A stretch of DNA of 64,000 nucleotides, from the NCBI RefSeq assembly GCF_022479115.1, contig NZ_CP092497.1, positions 8,742,001 through 8,806,000 of the forward strand. The letters run 5' to 3'. Made by a program: the position numbers and the translations under genes. The DNA comes from Amycolatopsis sp. EV170708-02-1 (GTDB lineage: Bacteria; Actinomycetota; Actinomycetes; Mycobacteriales; Pseudonocardiaceae). Below the pieces are notes generated by a model. That model saw nothing but the letters and a program-made list of their open reading frames with translations. It ran no database searches and was not told where the DNA came from. This document shows, piece after piece, positions 11,145 through 19,862 of this stretch (position 1 is its first letter; each line of letters begins with the position of its first letter).

Positions 11145-12518
11145 ATGAACGCCGATCCCGATTCCGGCCTCCTGTCCCCGGTCCGCGCCGGCACGCCCGC
11201 CGAGGCGGCGACGGGTGATCTCGCCTGGTTGCGTGCCCTGTTGGACACGGAGGCGGCGCTCGCCAGGGCGCAGGCCAGTACCGGGCTGATCCCGCAGGCC
11301 GCCGCGGCGGCGATCACCGAGGCGGCCGCCTCCGTGGAGATCGACGTGGTCGCGTTGGCGAGGGGGGCTCGCGAGACGGCGAACCCGGTCGTGGGGCTGA
11401 TCAAGGAGCTGACCGAGGCCGCCGGGACGGAGTACGTCCATCGCGGCTCCACCAGCCAGGACATCTTCGACACCGCGATGATGCTGGTCGCCGCGCGGAC
11501 ACGGGCGCTCATCGCCGCGGATCTCGAGTCGACGGCGGCGGCGCTGGCGGATCTCGCCCGCGCGCATCGCGACACGGTCATGGCCGGGCGCACCCTCACC
11601 GCTCACGCGGTGCCGACCACGTTCGGGCTCAAGGCGGCGGGCTGGCGTCAGCTCACGCTCGAAGCGCTCGACAGGCTGAACCGGGTCGTTCTGCCGGTCT
11701 CGCTCGGGGGCGCCGCGGGCACGAGGGCCGCGTACGCCGAGTACGCGCGCCTCGCCGACCTGCCCGAGGGCTATCCGCAACGCCTCCAAACAGCCTTCGC
11801 CGAGGAGACCGGGCTCGCCGAGACCACGCTCCCCTGGCACACCCTCCGCACACCGACGGCCGACCTCGCGGCAGCGCTCTCCTTCACCGCCGCCGCGCTC
11901 GGGAAGATCGCGGTCGACGTCCAGTTCCTGACCCGGACCGAGGTCGGGGAGGTCGCCGAGCCGGCGGGTGAGGGCCGTGGCGGGTCCTCGGCGATGCCGC
12001 ACAAACGCAATCCGGTGCTCGCGACGCTGATCCGGTCGGCGGCGCTCCAGGTGCCGGTGCTGGCCACCGGCGTCACCCAGGCCATGGTCTCCGAGGACGA
12101 ACGGTCCGCGGGCGCGTGGCACGCCGAGTGGCAGTTGCTGCGCGAGTGCCTGCGCCTGACCGGCGGCGCCGCGCACACGGCGGCCGAGCTCGCCCGGGGG
12201 CTGGTCGTCGAAGGCGAGCGCATGCGCGAGAACCTCGGCCTCACGCACGGCCAGATCGTCTCCGAGCGGCTTTCGACCGTGCTCGCCCCGCTGCTCGGCA
12301 AGACGCGGGCCAAGGAGGTTCTCGGGCACGCGTCCAAGCTCGCCCTCGAAGAGAACAAGAGCCTCGGCGAGGTTCTTTCCGGCCTGCCGGAGATAACCGG
12401 AGTGCTCCCCGCCGATTCCCTGGCCGACCTGCTGGATCCGGCACGCTACACCGGCTCGGCCGGGGTGCTCGTCGACGCCGCGCTGGAGGCCCGCGAAGAA
12501 AATCCGAAAACTCCTTGA
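11145..12518 (+). CDS. pcaB: 3-carboxy-cis,cis-muconate cycloisomerase-like (fumarase/aspartase superfamily)
   Basis: 457 residues. The superfamily signature GGSSAMPHKRNPV, which carries the catalytic serine loop, lies near residue 285, and HRGSTSQDIFDT near residue 105 holds the conserved substrate-binding and catalytic region. PcaB converts 3-carboxy-cis,cis-muconate to gamma-carboxymuconolactone in the protocatechuate branch of the beta-ketoadipate pathway. Length and overall pattern (short N-terminus, LLSPVRAGTPAEAATGDLAW) fit PcaB better than adenylosuccinate or argininosuccinate lyase. No other pca genes are adjacent, so the pathway role is inferred from family alone. The start at ATG 11145 is chosen because the upstream extension overlaps the DinB gene. 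Confidence 0.75.
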   Translation: MNADPDSGLLSPVRAGTPAEAATGDLAWLRALLDTEAALARAQASTGLIPQAAAAAITEAAASVEIDVVALARGARETANPVVGLIKELTEAAGTEYVHRGSTSQDIFDTAMMLVAARTRALIAADLESTAAALADLARAHRDTVMAGRTLTAHAVPTTFGLKAAGWRQLTLEALDRLNRVVLPVSLGGAAGTRAAYAEYARLADLPEGYPQRLQTAFAEETGLAETTLPWHTLRTPTADLAAALSFTAAALGKIAVDVQFLTRTEVGEVAEPAGEGRGGSSAMPHKRNPVLATLIRSAALQVPVLATGVTQAMVSEDERSAGAWHAEWQLLRECLRLTGGAAHTAAELARGLVVEGERMRENLGLTHGQIVSERLSTVLAPLLGKTRAKEVLGHASKLALEENKSLGEVLSGLPEITGVLPADSLADLLDPARYTGSAGVLVDAALEAREENPKTP

Positions 12519-12540
12519 ACCGGTCCCGGACCGGCTCCGT

Positions 12541-12582
12541 GTAGGGGTACAAGCTCACCGCGCCAAGCCGCGGAACCCCTAC
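12541..12582. promoter_or_regulatory. Inverted repeat in the lipoprotein leader
   Basis: GTAGGGGT (12541-12548) and ACCCCTAC (12575-12582) are perfect inverted arms separated by 26 nt, just upstream of the AAGGAGA ribosome site of the following lipoprotein gene. They could form a leader hairpin or an operator. A second small dyad (CCGGTCC-C-GGACCGG, 12520-12534) directly follows the preceding gene's stop and may be its terminator. Confidence 0.4.
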
Positions 12583-12599
12583 GAACAAGGAGAAATCCC

Positions 12600-13580
12600 A
12601 TGCTTCGCAAGCGTTTCGTCGTCGCAGCGGCGTCCGCGGCCGTGGGCCTGGTGGCGCTGTCGGCCTGCTCCGGCGGCACCGAGGCGGCGGCCCCCGCCGT
12701 CGCTCCCGCCGCGGCGGTGGCCGGGGCGGGCGGGAACGCCCCCGCGGCCAAGGGTGAGACCAAGGTGGCCGTGGCCGAAGCCGGGGATCTCGGCCAGGTC
12801 CTCGTCGACAAGGACGGCTTCACCTTGTACCGCTTCGACAAGGACAGCGCGAAGCCGCCGAAGTCCAATTGCGACGGTGACTGCGCGAAGGCCTGGCCGC
12901 CGGTGCTGGCCGAGGGCGACGTCCAGATCGAAGGCGTGGATCAGGCCCTGGTCGGCGAGGTGACCCGCGCCGACGGACGCAAGCAGGTCACCGTCGGCGG
13001 CTGGGCTCTTTACCGCTACGCCAAGGACGCCAAGGCAGGCGAAGCGAAGGGGCAGGGTGTCGGCAGCACCTGGTACGCCGCGAACGCCAAGGGCGGCAAG
13101 GCGGGCCAGGCGGCGAAGGAGGCTCCGGCCGAACAGAAAGACGGTGCCACGAAGCTCGTCGCGAGCAACGTCGACGGCATCGGACCGGCCATTGTGGACC
13201 AGGACGGCTTCACCCTGTACATGTTCACCAAGGACAAGAAGAACAAGCAGCCGACCTGCAACGGTGACTGCGCGAAGGCCTGGCCGCCGGTGCTCGCCGA
13301 GGGCGACGTCCAGCTCGAAGGCATCGACGCGAAGCTGCTCGGCAAGGTGAAGCGCGCGGACGGCACCATGCAGGTCACCGTCGGCGGATGGGCCGTTTAC
13401 CGCTACGCCAAGGACGCGAACGCCGGCGAGGCCAACGGTCACGGGGTCGGCGGCACCTGGTTCGTCATCGAGCCCGCGGGCTGCAAGAGCACCGCGCCGG
13501 TGAAGGACAAGGCCGCCCAGAGCGGGAACGCCGCCCCCAAGAAGGAGGAAGACGCTCCCGCCCAGGATTCCGGCTACTGA
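12600..13580 (+). CDS. Secreted lipoprotein with two tandem COG4315-type (SCO0930-like) domains
   Basis: 326 residues. The signal peptide ends in a lipobox (LVALSACSGG), so residue C23 should be lipidated. Two copies of a module of about 125 residues follow. Each begins VDKDGFTLY or VDQDGFTLY, carries the CxGDCAKAWPPVLAEGDVQ motif, and ends with VTVGGWALYRYAKDA or VTVGGWAVYRYAKDA. This is the secreted repeat family typified by SCO0930 lipoprotein; its function is unknown, and the paired cysteines suggest a disulfide or metal-linked envelope role. The two copies share many exact stretches even at DNA level, pointing to internal duplication. A strong AAGGAGA site 6 nt before ATG fixes the start. 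Confidence 0.88.
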   Translation: MLRKRFVVAAASAAVGLVALSACSGGTEAAAPAVAPAAAVAGAGGNAPAAKGETKVAVAEAGDLGQVLVDKDGFTLYRFDKDSAKPPKSNCDGDCAKAWPPVLAEGDVQIEGVDQALVGEVTRADGRKQVTVGGWALYRYAKDAKAGEAKGQGVGSTWYAANAKGGKAGQAAKEAPAEQKDGATKLVASNVDGIGPAIVDQDGFTLYMFTKDKKNKQPTCNGDCAKAWPPVLAEGDVQLEGIDAKLLGKVKRADGTMQVTVGGWAVYRYAKDANAGEANGHGVGGTWFVIEPAGCKSTAPVKDKAAQSGNAAPKKEEDAPAQDSGY

Positions 13581-13583
13581 GTC

Positions 13584-14159
13584 CTAGTGGGCGAGGCCCG
13601 GCGGTCGCTCATCCCGAGCGACGGTCGGGCCTTTTTCATGCTTCGGCCGGGCGACCGTGGCGCTGTCGGCCCGCCGGTCCGACACCACGGTCTCCTCGTC
13701 GTCCTCCGGCAGCAGCACCTTGTGCCGCGCGGGCAGGAACGCGATCACCAGCCCGAGCGCGGCGAGGCCGAGGTGCAGCCAGTTGTCCGGCCCGTTGAGG
13801 TTGAACGGGTTCCCGGCCTGTGAGACCGGGTTCGTCGAAACGGTCCCCGCGATCATGAGACCCCAGACGAACAGCGCCCCGAAGGCGGCGAACGTCAGGA
13901 ACCCGAAGACCCGGGACCGGCCCGACCCGAAGGTCAGCAGCAGACCGATCGCGCCCAGCACGACGAAGCCGAGGTTGTAGAGGGGGTTCACCGAGAATCC
14001 GAGCACGGTGGCGTCGCTGCGGCCGGCGAAATCGGCGAACCCGGTCCTGGTGAAGCCCACGATCCCGAACACCAGGAAGGCCAGGCTCGCCAGCCCGGCG
14101 AGGACCTGGGCGGGCTGCAGTCCCGCCGTCCGGATTCGAGCGCGTTGTGCACGTGCCAT
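13584..14159 (-). CDS. DUF4383 integral membrane protein
   Basis: 191 residues with four predicted membrane segments (about residues 18-37, 57-78, 86-106 and 127-146) and a charged cytoplasmic-type tail. The pattern LYNLGFVVLGAIGLLLTFG and the FNLNGPDNWLHLGLAALG stretch are characteristic of DUF4383, a widespread actinobacterial family without known function. It converges with the lipoprotein gene, and its last codons overlap that gene's terminator hairpin. No ligand-binding motif is visible. Confidence 0.85.
   Translation of the reverse strand: MARAQRARIRTAGLQPAQVLAGLASLAFLVFGIVGFTRTGFADFAGRSDATVLGFSVNPLYNLGFVVLGAIGLLLTFGSGRSRVFGFLTFAAFGALFVWGLMIAGTVSTNPVSQAGNPFNLNGPDNWLHLGLAALGLVIAFLPARHKVLLPEDDEETVVSDRRADSATVARPKHEKGPTVARDERPPGLAH
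13595..13636 (+). terminator. Terminator of the SCO0930-like lipoprotein gene
   Basis: GGCCCG (13595-13600) pairs with CGGGCC (13626-13631), with an inner stem GTCGCTC/GAGCGAC, followed by TTTTT. It lies 14 nt past the lipoprotein stop and inside the 3' coding end of the convergent DUF4383 gene, so the stem also encodes protein on the other strand. Confidence 0.85.
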
Positions 14160-14236
14160 TGCTCCGCCTCCCAGCGTTGGCGACCTGAATTCACGCTGGG
14201 CCCCGGATACCCCGGTGCCCTTCCGGCCAAACGACG

Positions 14237-15190
14237 GTGGCCGAACGGCCTAACCGTGAACACGAACGGGTGACGCGGCCAACAGGTCATGTGGGCAAGG
14301 TGAGCGGAGTCTTCATCCTGGTGGGGCTGTGCCTGGGCGCCATCCTCGCGATGGTCCTGATCCCGCCGTCGCGGCCCGGTCCGGCGGCGGTCGCGGACGC
14401 GGCGCCGGGGACCGGGGCGCCGGCCGTCGAAGCCGAGCCGGAGGAGCCGGTCGTATCCCCGGCCGCCTCGTCCTCCGCGGCGCCGGATCCGCCGCCGAAG
14501 TCCGTCGACGCCCAGGCCCTCGCGGACCTCGTCCCCGGCGGGCAGGTGAGCGTGGTCGTCTACGACCGCACCGCCAAGAAGAACACCGTTTCCCTCAAGC
14601 CGGAACGGTCCTACACCTCGGCGTCGCTCGTGAAGCTGCTCATCGCGCTGGAAGCGCTTCAGGCGGGCGCACCGCCGAGCACCGTGCAGAGGATGCTCTC
14701 GGTCAGCGACGACGACATCGCCAGCAGGCTGTGGACGGTCCACGGCGGTCCCCGCATCGTCACCCGCTGGGCGGCCAAGATCGGCCTGGGCGGCACGCGT
14801 CCGCCTGAGGATCCCGGCCGCTGGGGCGACACCCGGATCACCGCCGCGGACGTCGCGAAGATCTACCGCTACCTGCTGGAGCAGGCGGGCGAGGGGACAC
14901 GCACGACGATCATGCGCGCGTTGAGCGGCGCGACGGAGAGCGGTTCCGACGGGGTGCGGCAGTACTTCGGCATCCCGGACGCCGTCGGTTCGCTCCCCTG
15001 GTCGATCAAACAGGGCTGGGCGTGCTGCCGCGGCTCGCGGATCCTGCACAGCTCGGGCGCGGTCGGCGAAGACGACCGCCACATCGTCGTCGTCCTGACC
15101 TCGCAGCCGACGTCGACCACGTACGCCGGTGCGGGCCGGCGGGTGACGGAGGTGGTCAAGGCGCTGCTCCCCGCTATTGACGACATGTAA
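14237..15190 (+). CDS. Membrane-anchored serine hydrolase of the class A beta-lactamase fold
   Basis: 317 residues with an N-terminal membrane anchor or signal (GVFILVGLCLGAILAMVLI), a proline- and alanine-rich linker to about residue 95, then a beta-lactamase-like domain. Visible motifs are SASLVKLL (SxxK, nucleophile Ser and general-base Lys) and SVSDDDIASRLW in the place of the SDN loop. No typical KTG triad or Glu166 motif stands out; WSIKQGWAC may take the KTG place. Likely a peptidoglycan or cell-wall hydrolase or transpeptidase relative rather than a resistance enzyme. The start is uncertain: GTG codons at 14270 and 14300 would also keep the anchor. It diverges from the DUF4383 gene. 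Confidence 0.75.
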   Translation: MAERPNREHERVTRPTGHVGKVSGVFILVGLCLGAILAMVLIPPSRPGPAAVADAAPGTGAPAVEAEPEEPVVSPAASSSAAPDPPPKSVDAQALADLVPGGQVSVVVYDRTAKKNTVSLKPERSYTSASLVKLLIALEALQAGAPPSTVQRMLSVSDDDIASRLWTVHGGPRIVTRWAAKIGLGGTRPPEDPGRWGDTRITAADVAKIYRYLLEQAGEGTRTTIMRALSGATESGSDGVRQYFGIPDAVGSLPWSIKQGWACCRGSRILHSSGAVGEDDRHIVVVLTSQPTSTTYAGAGRRVTEVVKALLPAIDDM

Positions 15191-15234
15191 ACAAGGTGGG
15201 ACAGTGGCCGTACGCCGCTCTTCGGGAGGTCGCC

Positions 15235-16086
15235 ATGAGCACCGAAGCCCGCCTGCCCGCCGTGACCCCGCTCGGCCCGGATTCCGTGGCCTGGCGAGTG
15301 GTCGGCGACCGGAGACTGCTGCTCGGCGCGGGGACGGCGTTGCTGCTGCAGGTCGCGCATCCCGTCGTCGGCGCGGGCGTCCACGACCATTCGAACTACA
15401 CCGAAGATCCGTGGGGCCGCCTCGACCGGACCATCGATTCCTTGCTGAGCCAGGTTTTCGGCGGCCAGGCGGCGATCGCGGAGGCCGAGCGGCTCCGCGA
15501 GATGCACAAGGCGATCAAGGGCGTCGACCAGCACGGCGAGCGCTATCACGCGTTGAACCCCGAGGCTTACTGGTGGGTGCACGGCTCGACGTTCTGGACG
15601 ACCGTCCGCATGCACGAGGTCTTCGTCCATCCGTTGTCCGGCGCGGAAAAGCGCCGGTTCTACGCGGAATGGCGACGCCTCGGCCTGCTGCTCGGCCTCC
15701 GCGAGCACCACATGCCGGAGGACCTCGAAGGATTCGAGGCCTATTTCGACGACGTCGTCGCGAACCGGCTCGAAGACAACCGAACGGTCCGGGAACTGCT
15801 CCACTCGATCACCATGCGCGACACGCCACCGCCGCCGTGGTGGTTCTTGCCGGAGGCCCTGTGGCGCCCCGTCCGTCCCGCGGGCGGGAACGTGCTGACC
15901 CTGTGCGCGATCGGCTTGCTTCCGCAGGCTCTCCGCGACCGCTTGAGTCTCAAGTGGACGGACGCCGACGAACGCCGCCTCCGGCGCCTCGGAGCGGTCA
16001 CACGGGCGGCCGGGAAACGGGTTCCCGACCGGATCCGCTTGTACCCCAAGGCTTATCGAGCCAAGTTACTCGACGACATCCACTAG
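15235..16086 (+). CDS. MpaB/rubber-oxygenase-family oxygenase (DUF2236)
   Basis: 283 residues. Family features are an N-terminal GAGTALLLQVAHPVVGAGV segment, the DHSNYTEDPWGRL motif and HGSTFWTTVRMHEVFV, which contain the histidines and arginine expected to hold b-type heme. Members include the fungal mycophenolic acid oxygenase MpaB and latex-clearing proteins; bacterial substrates are mostly unknown. ATG 15235 is chosen over an earlier in-frame ATG because GGGAGG lies just upstream. The stop overlaps that of the convergent esterase gene by a few bases. Confidence 0.85.
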   Translation: MSTEARLPAVTPLGPDSVAWRVVGDRRLLLGAGTALLLQVAHPVVGAGVHDHSNYTEDPWGRLDRTIDSLLSQVFGGQAAIAEAERLREMHKAIKGVDQHGERYHALNPEAYWWVHGSTFWTTVRMHEVFVHPLSGAEKRRFYAEWRRLGLLLGLREHHMPEDLEGFEAYFDDVVANRLEDNRTVRELLHSITMRDTPPPPWWFLPEALWRPVRPAGGNVLTLCAIGLLPQALRDRLSLKWTDADERRLRRLGAVTRAAGKRVPDRIRLYPKAYRAKLLDDIH

Positions 16087-17282
16087 CGCGCCCTTGGCGC
16101 CGGTGTTGGGCAGGGCCATGGCGTGACCCCGCCGTTGGTGATGATCTTCTTGTCCTGCGGCGCGCACGGCGGCACGGTCCGCGCGCCGATCCACGCCAGC
16201 ACGTCGGGCACCTGCGCCTTGAAGGTGTTCATGTTGTGCCCGGCGTCCGGGATCCGCCACGACGAGAGCGTCGCGGGCGCGCGGACGGCCGCCTGGATCT
16301 GGTCGATCGAGAAGCTCTCGAAGCTTTCCTTGTCCCCCGCGATCGCGAGGATGTCGACGGGCGACGGATGCTTCTGCAGGTTCACCGTGACCGTGTTCGC
16401 GTCGGCGATGTCCTGCCTGCCCTTGAACAGGTTCTCCGTCTCCGCGTCCACCGAAGCCTTGTAGTAGCCGCTGACGCTCGCCGCCTGGCCGTACCACTGC
16501 GGATGCCGGGTCACCAGGTTCATCGCGCAGTACCCGCCCGACGACCAGCCCGCCATCGTCCACGCCTTCCGCTGCGGGTTGGCGCCGAGTTTCTCGATCG
16601 CCCAGTCGCGGATGTCGGCGGTCAGGTAGGTGTCGTTGGCGGTCCCGTTGACCTCGTCGATGCATTCGGTGTCGTGGCCGACCTTCGGTTTCCCGGTCGG
16701 GTCCGGGATGATCACCAGGGTCGGCGGGAGCACGTGCTTCGCGATGGCCGCGTCGAGCCTGGCGGGCAGTTCGTAGGGACCGGTGACCACCTCGGGCCCG
16801 GACGGGTAGTTCGGGATCCATTCGATGACCGGGAACTTGAGCGACCGGAACGCGGGATCGTAGTACTGGGGCGGGAAGTACACCGAGACGTCGCGGGTGA
16901 GGCCGGTGCGCTTGCCGGTCACCGTCATGTGCACGACGGATCCCTTGCCCTCCTTGGCCCGCATCGCCCCGGCGTCACGCAGTTTGTCGAGGTCCGAACC
17001 GTTCTGCCCGGCGACGGCGTCGACACTCTCCCCCGAGTACACGCCGGTGCCGAACAGGGCGCCGACCGTCGGGAAGAACCCGCCGATCATGTTCCCGCCC
17101 ATCCCGGTGCTGACCACGACCAGCACCACCGCGACGAGGATCGTGGTGCTACGGCCGAGAACCTTGCGGCGCCAGCGTTCCCAGAGGAACGGGACGGCGA
17201 TGATCGCGAGCAGCGTCAGCACCAGGACGATGACGAGGTTCAGCGTCGAATCGAGCCGGATGGCACTCAGTCCCAGTCCCAT
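16083..17282 (-). CDS. Membrane-anchored esterase of the esterase D/antigen 85 type
   Basis: 399 residues. Two or more N-terminal membrane helices (LVIVLVLTLLAIIAVPFLW; ILVAVVLVVVST) precede an extracytoplasmic alpha/beta-hydrolase domain with the nucleophile elbow AGWSSGGYCA, a probable acid Asp in ILAIAGDKESF and a terminal His in IPDAGHNMNTF. This architecture matches actinobacterial PF00756 esterases related to mycolyltransferases. ATG 17282 is preferred to a frame start 78 bp upstream because GAGAGGG precedes it and the peptide starts directly at the membrane region. The substrate is unknown; a cell-envelope acyl transfer or hydrolysis role is inferred. Confidence 0.8.
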   Translation of the reverse strand: MGLGLSAIRLDSTLNLVIVLVLTLLAIIAVPFLWERWRRKVLGRSTTILVAVVLVVVSTGMGGNMIGGFFPTVGALFGTGVYSGESVDAVAGQNGSDLDKLRDAGAMRAKEGKGSVVHMTVTGKRTGLTRDVSVYFPPQYYDPAFRSLKFPVIEWIPNYPSGPEVVTGPYELPARLDAAIAKHVLPPTLVIIPDPTGKPKVGHDTECIDEVNGTANDTYLTADIRDWAIEKLGANPQRKAWTMAGWSSGGYCAMNLVTRHPQWYGQAASVSGYYKASVDAETENLFKGRQDIADANTVTVNLQKHPSPVDILAIAGDKESFESFSIDQIQAAVRAPATLSSWRIPDAGHNMNTFKAQVPDVLAWIGARTVPPCAPQDKKIITNGGVTPWPCPTPAPRAR

Positions 17283-17418
17283 GGCGATCGTGTCCCTCTC
17301 CGGCCGCGGCACGCCCCCGCACCGCATTTCCCACATCCGGATCAAGAGACGTGCGACCACCGGAAAGTGTTGTCCAGGGTGACGCGTGTCACCCTGGACA
17401 AACCGTGTTCCGGACTGC

Positions 17419-18366
17419 TCAGTCCGTCAGAGCGGTGCGCAGCACCCCGATCGCCTGCGAGATGGCGGCTTCCGCGGCGTGCGTTTCGCGCAACGTGTTG
17501 AGCATGACGAAGTCGTGGACGATGCCCTGGTATCGCACGGCCGTCACCGGCACTCCGGCCTGACGCAGCTTCGCGGCGTACGCCTCACCTTCGTCGCGCA
17601 GCACGTCGGCTTCCGCGGTGATCACCAGCGCGGGCGGGAGACCGGCCAGCTCGTCGAGGCTCGCCCGCAGCGGCGACGCGGTGATCTCCGCGCGCTGCGC
17701 CGGATCGGTCGTGTACTGGTCCCAGAACCACTTCATGCCGTCGAGGGCGAGGAAGTAGCCCTCGGCGAACCGCCGGTAGGACTCGGTTTCGAAGCTCGCG
17801 TCGGTGACCGGGTAGAAGAGCACCTGCTGCCGGAAGGTGACGTCGCCGCGCTGTTTGGCGAGCAAGGTGAGCGCGGCGGTCATGTTCCCGCCGACGGAGT
17901 CTCCGGCGATCGCGATCTTCGTGGCGTCGAGCCCGTTTTCGGCGCCGTGCTCGGCGACCCACTTCGCCACCGCGTAGTTCTGCTCGATGGCGACCGGGTA
18001 CCGCGCCTCCGGTGAGCGGTCGTACTCGGGGAAGACGACGGCGGCGCCCGCGCCGACCGCGAGCTCGCGGACCAGGCGCTCGTGGGTGTGGAAGTTCCCG
18101 AAGACCCAGCCGGCGCCGTGGATGTAGACGATCACGGGCAGCGGCCCGGCCACGCCCTGGGGCCGCACGATGCGGACCTCGACGCCGTCCACGTGCGTGG
18201 TTTCGACGTCCGCGGCGGGCAACTCGACGTCGCCGCCCTGGACCTCGTCGACGGCCTTGCGTCCTTCCTCCGGCGGCAGCTGGAAGAGGAACGGCGGCGT
18301 GGCGGTGGCCTCGACGAAGGCCTGCGCGGCCGGTTCGAGGGCCAGGTTGTGCGGGTTGGCGGTCAT
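17419..18366 (-). CDS. Alpha/beta hydrolase of the hormone-sensitive lipase family
   Basis: 315 residues with all HSL-family marks: oxyanion motif VYIHGAGWVFG, nucleophile elbow AGDSVGGNMT, acid Asp in TAEADVLRDEGE and base His in GIVHDFVML. It hydrolyses acyl esters in the cytoplasm. It is divergent from an OhrR-like MarR regulator with a shared 144-bp intergenic region holding a perfect palindrome, so the regulator probably controls this gene, perhaps in response to organic peroxides or other electrophiles. The start follows a GGAGGCAG ribosome site. Confidence 0.9.
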   Translation of the reverse strand: MTANPHNLALEPAAQAFVEATATPPFLFQLPPEEGRKAVDEVQGGDVELPAADVETTHVDGVEVRIVRPQGVAGPLPVIVYIHGAGWVFGNFHTHERLVRELAVGAGAAVVFPEYDRSPEARYPVAIEQNYAVAKWVAEHGAENGLDATKIAIAGDSVGGNMTAALTLLAKQRGDVTFRQQVLFYPVTDASFETESYRRFAEGYFLALDGMKWFWDQYTTDPAQRAEITASPLRASLDELAGLPPALVITAEADVLRDEGEAYAAKLRQAGVPVTAVRYQGIVHDFVMLNTLRETHAAEAAISQAIGVLRTALTD

Positions 18367-18416
18367 TTCTGCCTCCTGGGTTCCGAAGTCGATGCGACCA
18401 AGGTAGCTCGCAACTT

Positions 18417-18430
18417 AGTTGTGCACAACT
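18417..18430. promoter_or_regulatory. Probable MarR/OhrR operator between divergent genes
   Basis: AGTTGTGCACAACT is a perfect 14-bp palindrome in the intergenic region between the HSL-type hydrolase and the OhrR-like regulator. An overlapping CAACTTAGTTG half-site directly to its left suggests two staggered dimer sites (CAAC..GTTG..CAAC). Position and symmetry fit an autoregulatory operator. Confidence 0.65.
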
Positions 18431-18510
18431 TAAATGTGCTCAAGGAGATTTAGCCCACTCAAGTGGCGATCCGCGGCATGATCGGCGCACCATGGGGACG
18501 AGGAGGACCG

Positions 18511-18978
18511 ATGCCCACGGACAACACCGGGTCGCTGTGCCTGGACGATCAACTGTGCTTCGGGCTCTACGCGGCATCGCGGGCCGTGACCGCGCTTTAT
18601 CGCGTGGTGCTCGACGATCTGGGCCTGACCTATCCGCAGTATCTGGTGATGCTCGCGCTCTGGGAGGAGGACGAGCGGCTGGTCAAGGAGCTCGGCACCG
18701 TGCTGAACCTCGACTCCGGCACGCTGTCGCCGCTGCTCAAGCGGCTGGAGAAGTCCGGACTGGTCCAGCGCGTCCGGCAGGCCGACGACGAGCGGTCCGT
18801 GCGCATCAGCCTGACCGGGGACGGCGCCGGGCTCAGGGAGCGCGCGAGCGGGATCCCGAAGATCATCGGCGACGCGATGGGGCTCGACGCGGCCGGTCTC
18901 GCCCGCACCCGCGCGGAGCTCGATCGCTTGACCGAATCCGTCAACGCCTACCGCGAGGCCTACGTCCCGGCCGGTTAG
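18511..18978 (+). CDS. OhrR-like MarR-family regulator
   Basis: 155 residues. The start LCLDDQLCFGLYAASRA closely follows OhrR, in which the N-terminal redox cysteine senses organic hydroperoxides; Cys15 in QLCFGL (counting from ATG 18511) matches that position. The winged helix spans about residues 40-110 (LTYPQYLVMLALWEED; LDSGTLSPLLKRLEKSGLV; DDERSVRISLT). GAGGAGGA sits 4 nt before this ATG, which decides against the longer frame. It probably represses itself and the divergent hydrolase through the palindrome between them. No ohr gene is next to it, which is a little unusual. Confidence 0.85.
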   Translation: MPTDNTGSLCLDDQLCFGLYAASRAVTALYRVVLDDLGLTYPQYLVMLALWEEDERLVKELGTVLNLDSGTLSPLLKRLEKSGLVQRVRQADDERSVRISLTGDGAGLRERASGIPKIIGDAMGLDAAGLARTRAELDRLTESVNAYREAYVPAG

Positions 18979-19011
18979 CATGGGATTTCCGGCGCGGACA
19001 AAGGGATGACG

Positions 19012-19854
19012 ATGATCGATCACGACGCGGCGCTCAAGGCCGTCGAGAACAGCTTGGACCGGCCGTCCGCGGCCCGCGTCTACGACTACTTCATCGGCGG
19101 CGACACGCATTACGCCATCGACCGCAACTTCGCCGAGAAGGTGCGCGAGCGCCTGCCGCTGATGGGCGACTACTGCAAGACCAGCAGGCAGTTCCTCGGC
19201 CGCGCCGTGCGGCACTGCGCGGAACAGGGCATCAGGCAGTTCGTCGACATCGGCTCCGGGCTGCCGACGGCGGGCAACGTGCACGAGGTCGCCGACGAGG
19301 CGCGGCCACAGGAGGACACGCACGTCCTCTACATCGACAACGAGCCGATCGCGCTCGCGCATTCGACGCTGCTGCTCGCCGACACCGCCGACCCGGACCG
19401 CCACCACGCGATCGCGGCAGATCTCTTCGACCCCGAGGACCTCTGGGAACGGGTGATGGACTCCGGGATCATCGACGTCCGCGAGCCGATCGCGCTGGTG
19501 GTCAACGCGGTCATGCACTTCATCAAGGACGAGCAGGACCCGGACGGGCTGCTGGACTTCTACCGCGACCGGCTCGCGCCGGGTTCGCTGCTGGTGCTTT
19601 CGCAGATGACCAACGAGAACCCGGCCAACGAGGAGGAACGGCAGGCGCTGCTGGACATCCTCGAGTACTACGAGACCACGACGAACCCCGGTTTCCTGCG
19701 CACCATGGACGAGTTCCGGCGCTTCTTCGGCGGCTGGCCGCTGCTGGAGCCGGGCCTGGTCTACGCGCCGGCGTGGCACCCGGACGAGAAGACGATCTTC
19801 GCCGCTTCGCCTTCGGAGTCCCGCGTCATCGGCGGGATCGCCCGCAAGCCTTAG
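19012..19854 (+). CDS. S-adenosyl methyltransferase, DUF574/PF04672 family
   Basis: About 280 residues. The family-defining N-terminus RPSAARVYDYFIGGDTHYAID and the SAM-binding FVDIGSGLPTAGNVHEVA followed by VLYIDNEPIAL are plain. These Rossmann methyltransferases are abundant in actinomycetes; their substrates are unknown. Two ATGs (19006 and 19012) are possible; AAGGG sits 6 nt before the second, which is preferred. It follows the OhrR-like gene by about 30 bp and may be co-transcribed. A large hairpin ends the unit. Confidence 0.88.
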   Translation: MIDHDAALKAVENSLDRPSAARVYDYFIGGDTHYAIDRNFAEKVRERLPLMGDYCKTSRQFLGRAVRHCAEQGIRQFVDIGSGLPTAGNVHEVADEARPQEDTHVLYIDNEPIALAHSTLLLADTADPDRHHAIAADLFDPEDLWERVMDSGIIDVREPIALVVNAVMHFIKDEQDPDGLLDFYRDRLAPGSLLVLSQMTNENPANEEERQALLDILEYYETTTNPGFLRTMDEFRRFFGGWPLLEPGLVYAPAWHPDEKTIFAASPSESRVIGGIARKP

Positions 19855-19862
19855 CTTTCCCG

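Noticed and set aside
12572..12576. ECF -35 element GGAAC before the SCO0930-like gene
   Set aside because: It lies only 24 bp from the start codon, leaving no room for a -10 element and leader with the ribosome site.
15177..17501. A 774-codon plus-strand frame
   Set aside because: It runs over the MpaB gene in another frame and antisense to the esterase. No family resemblance.
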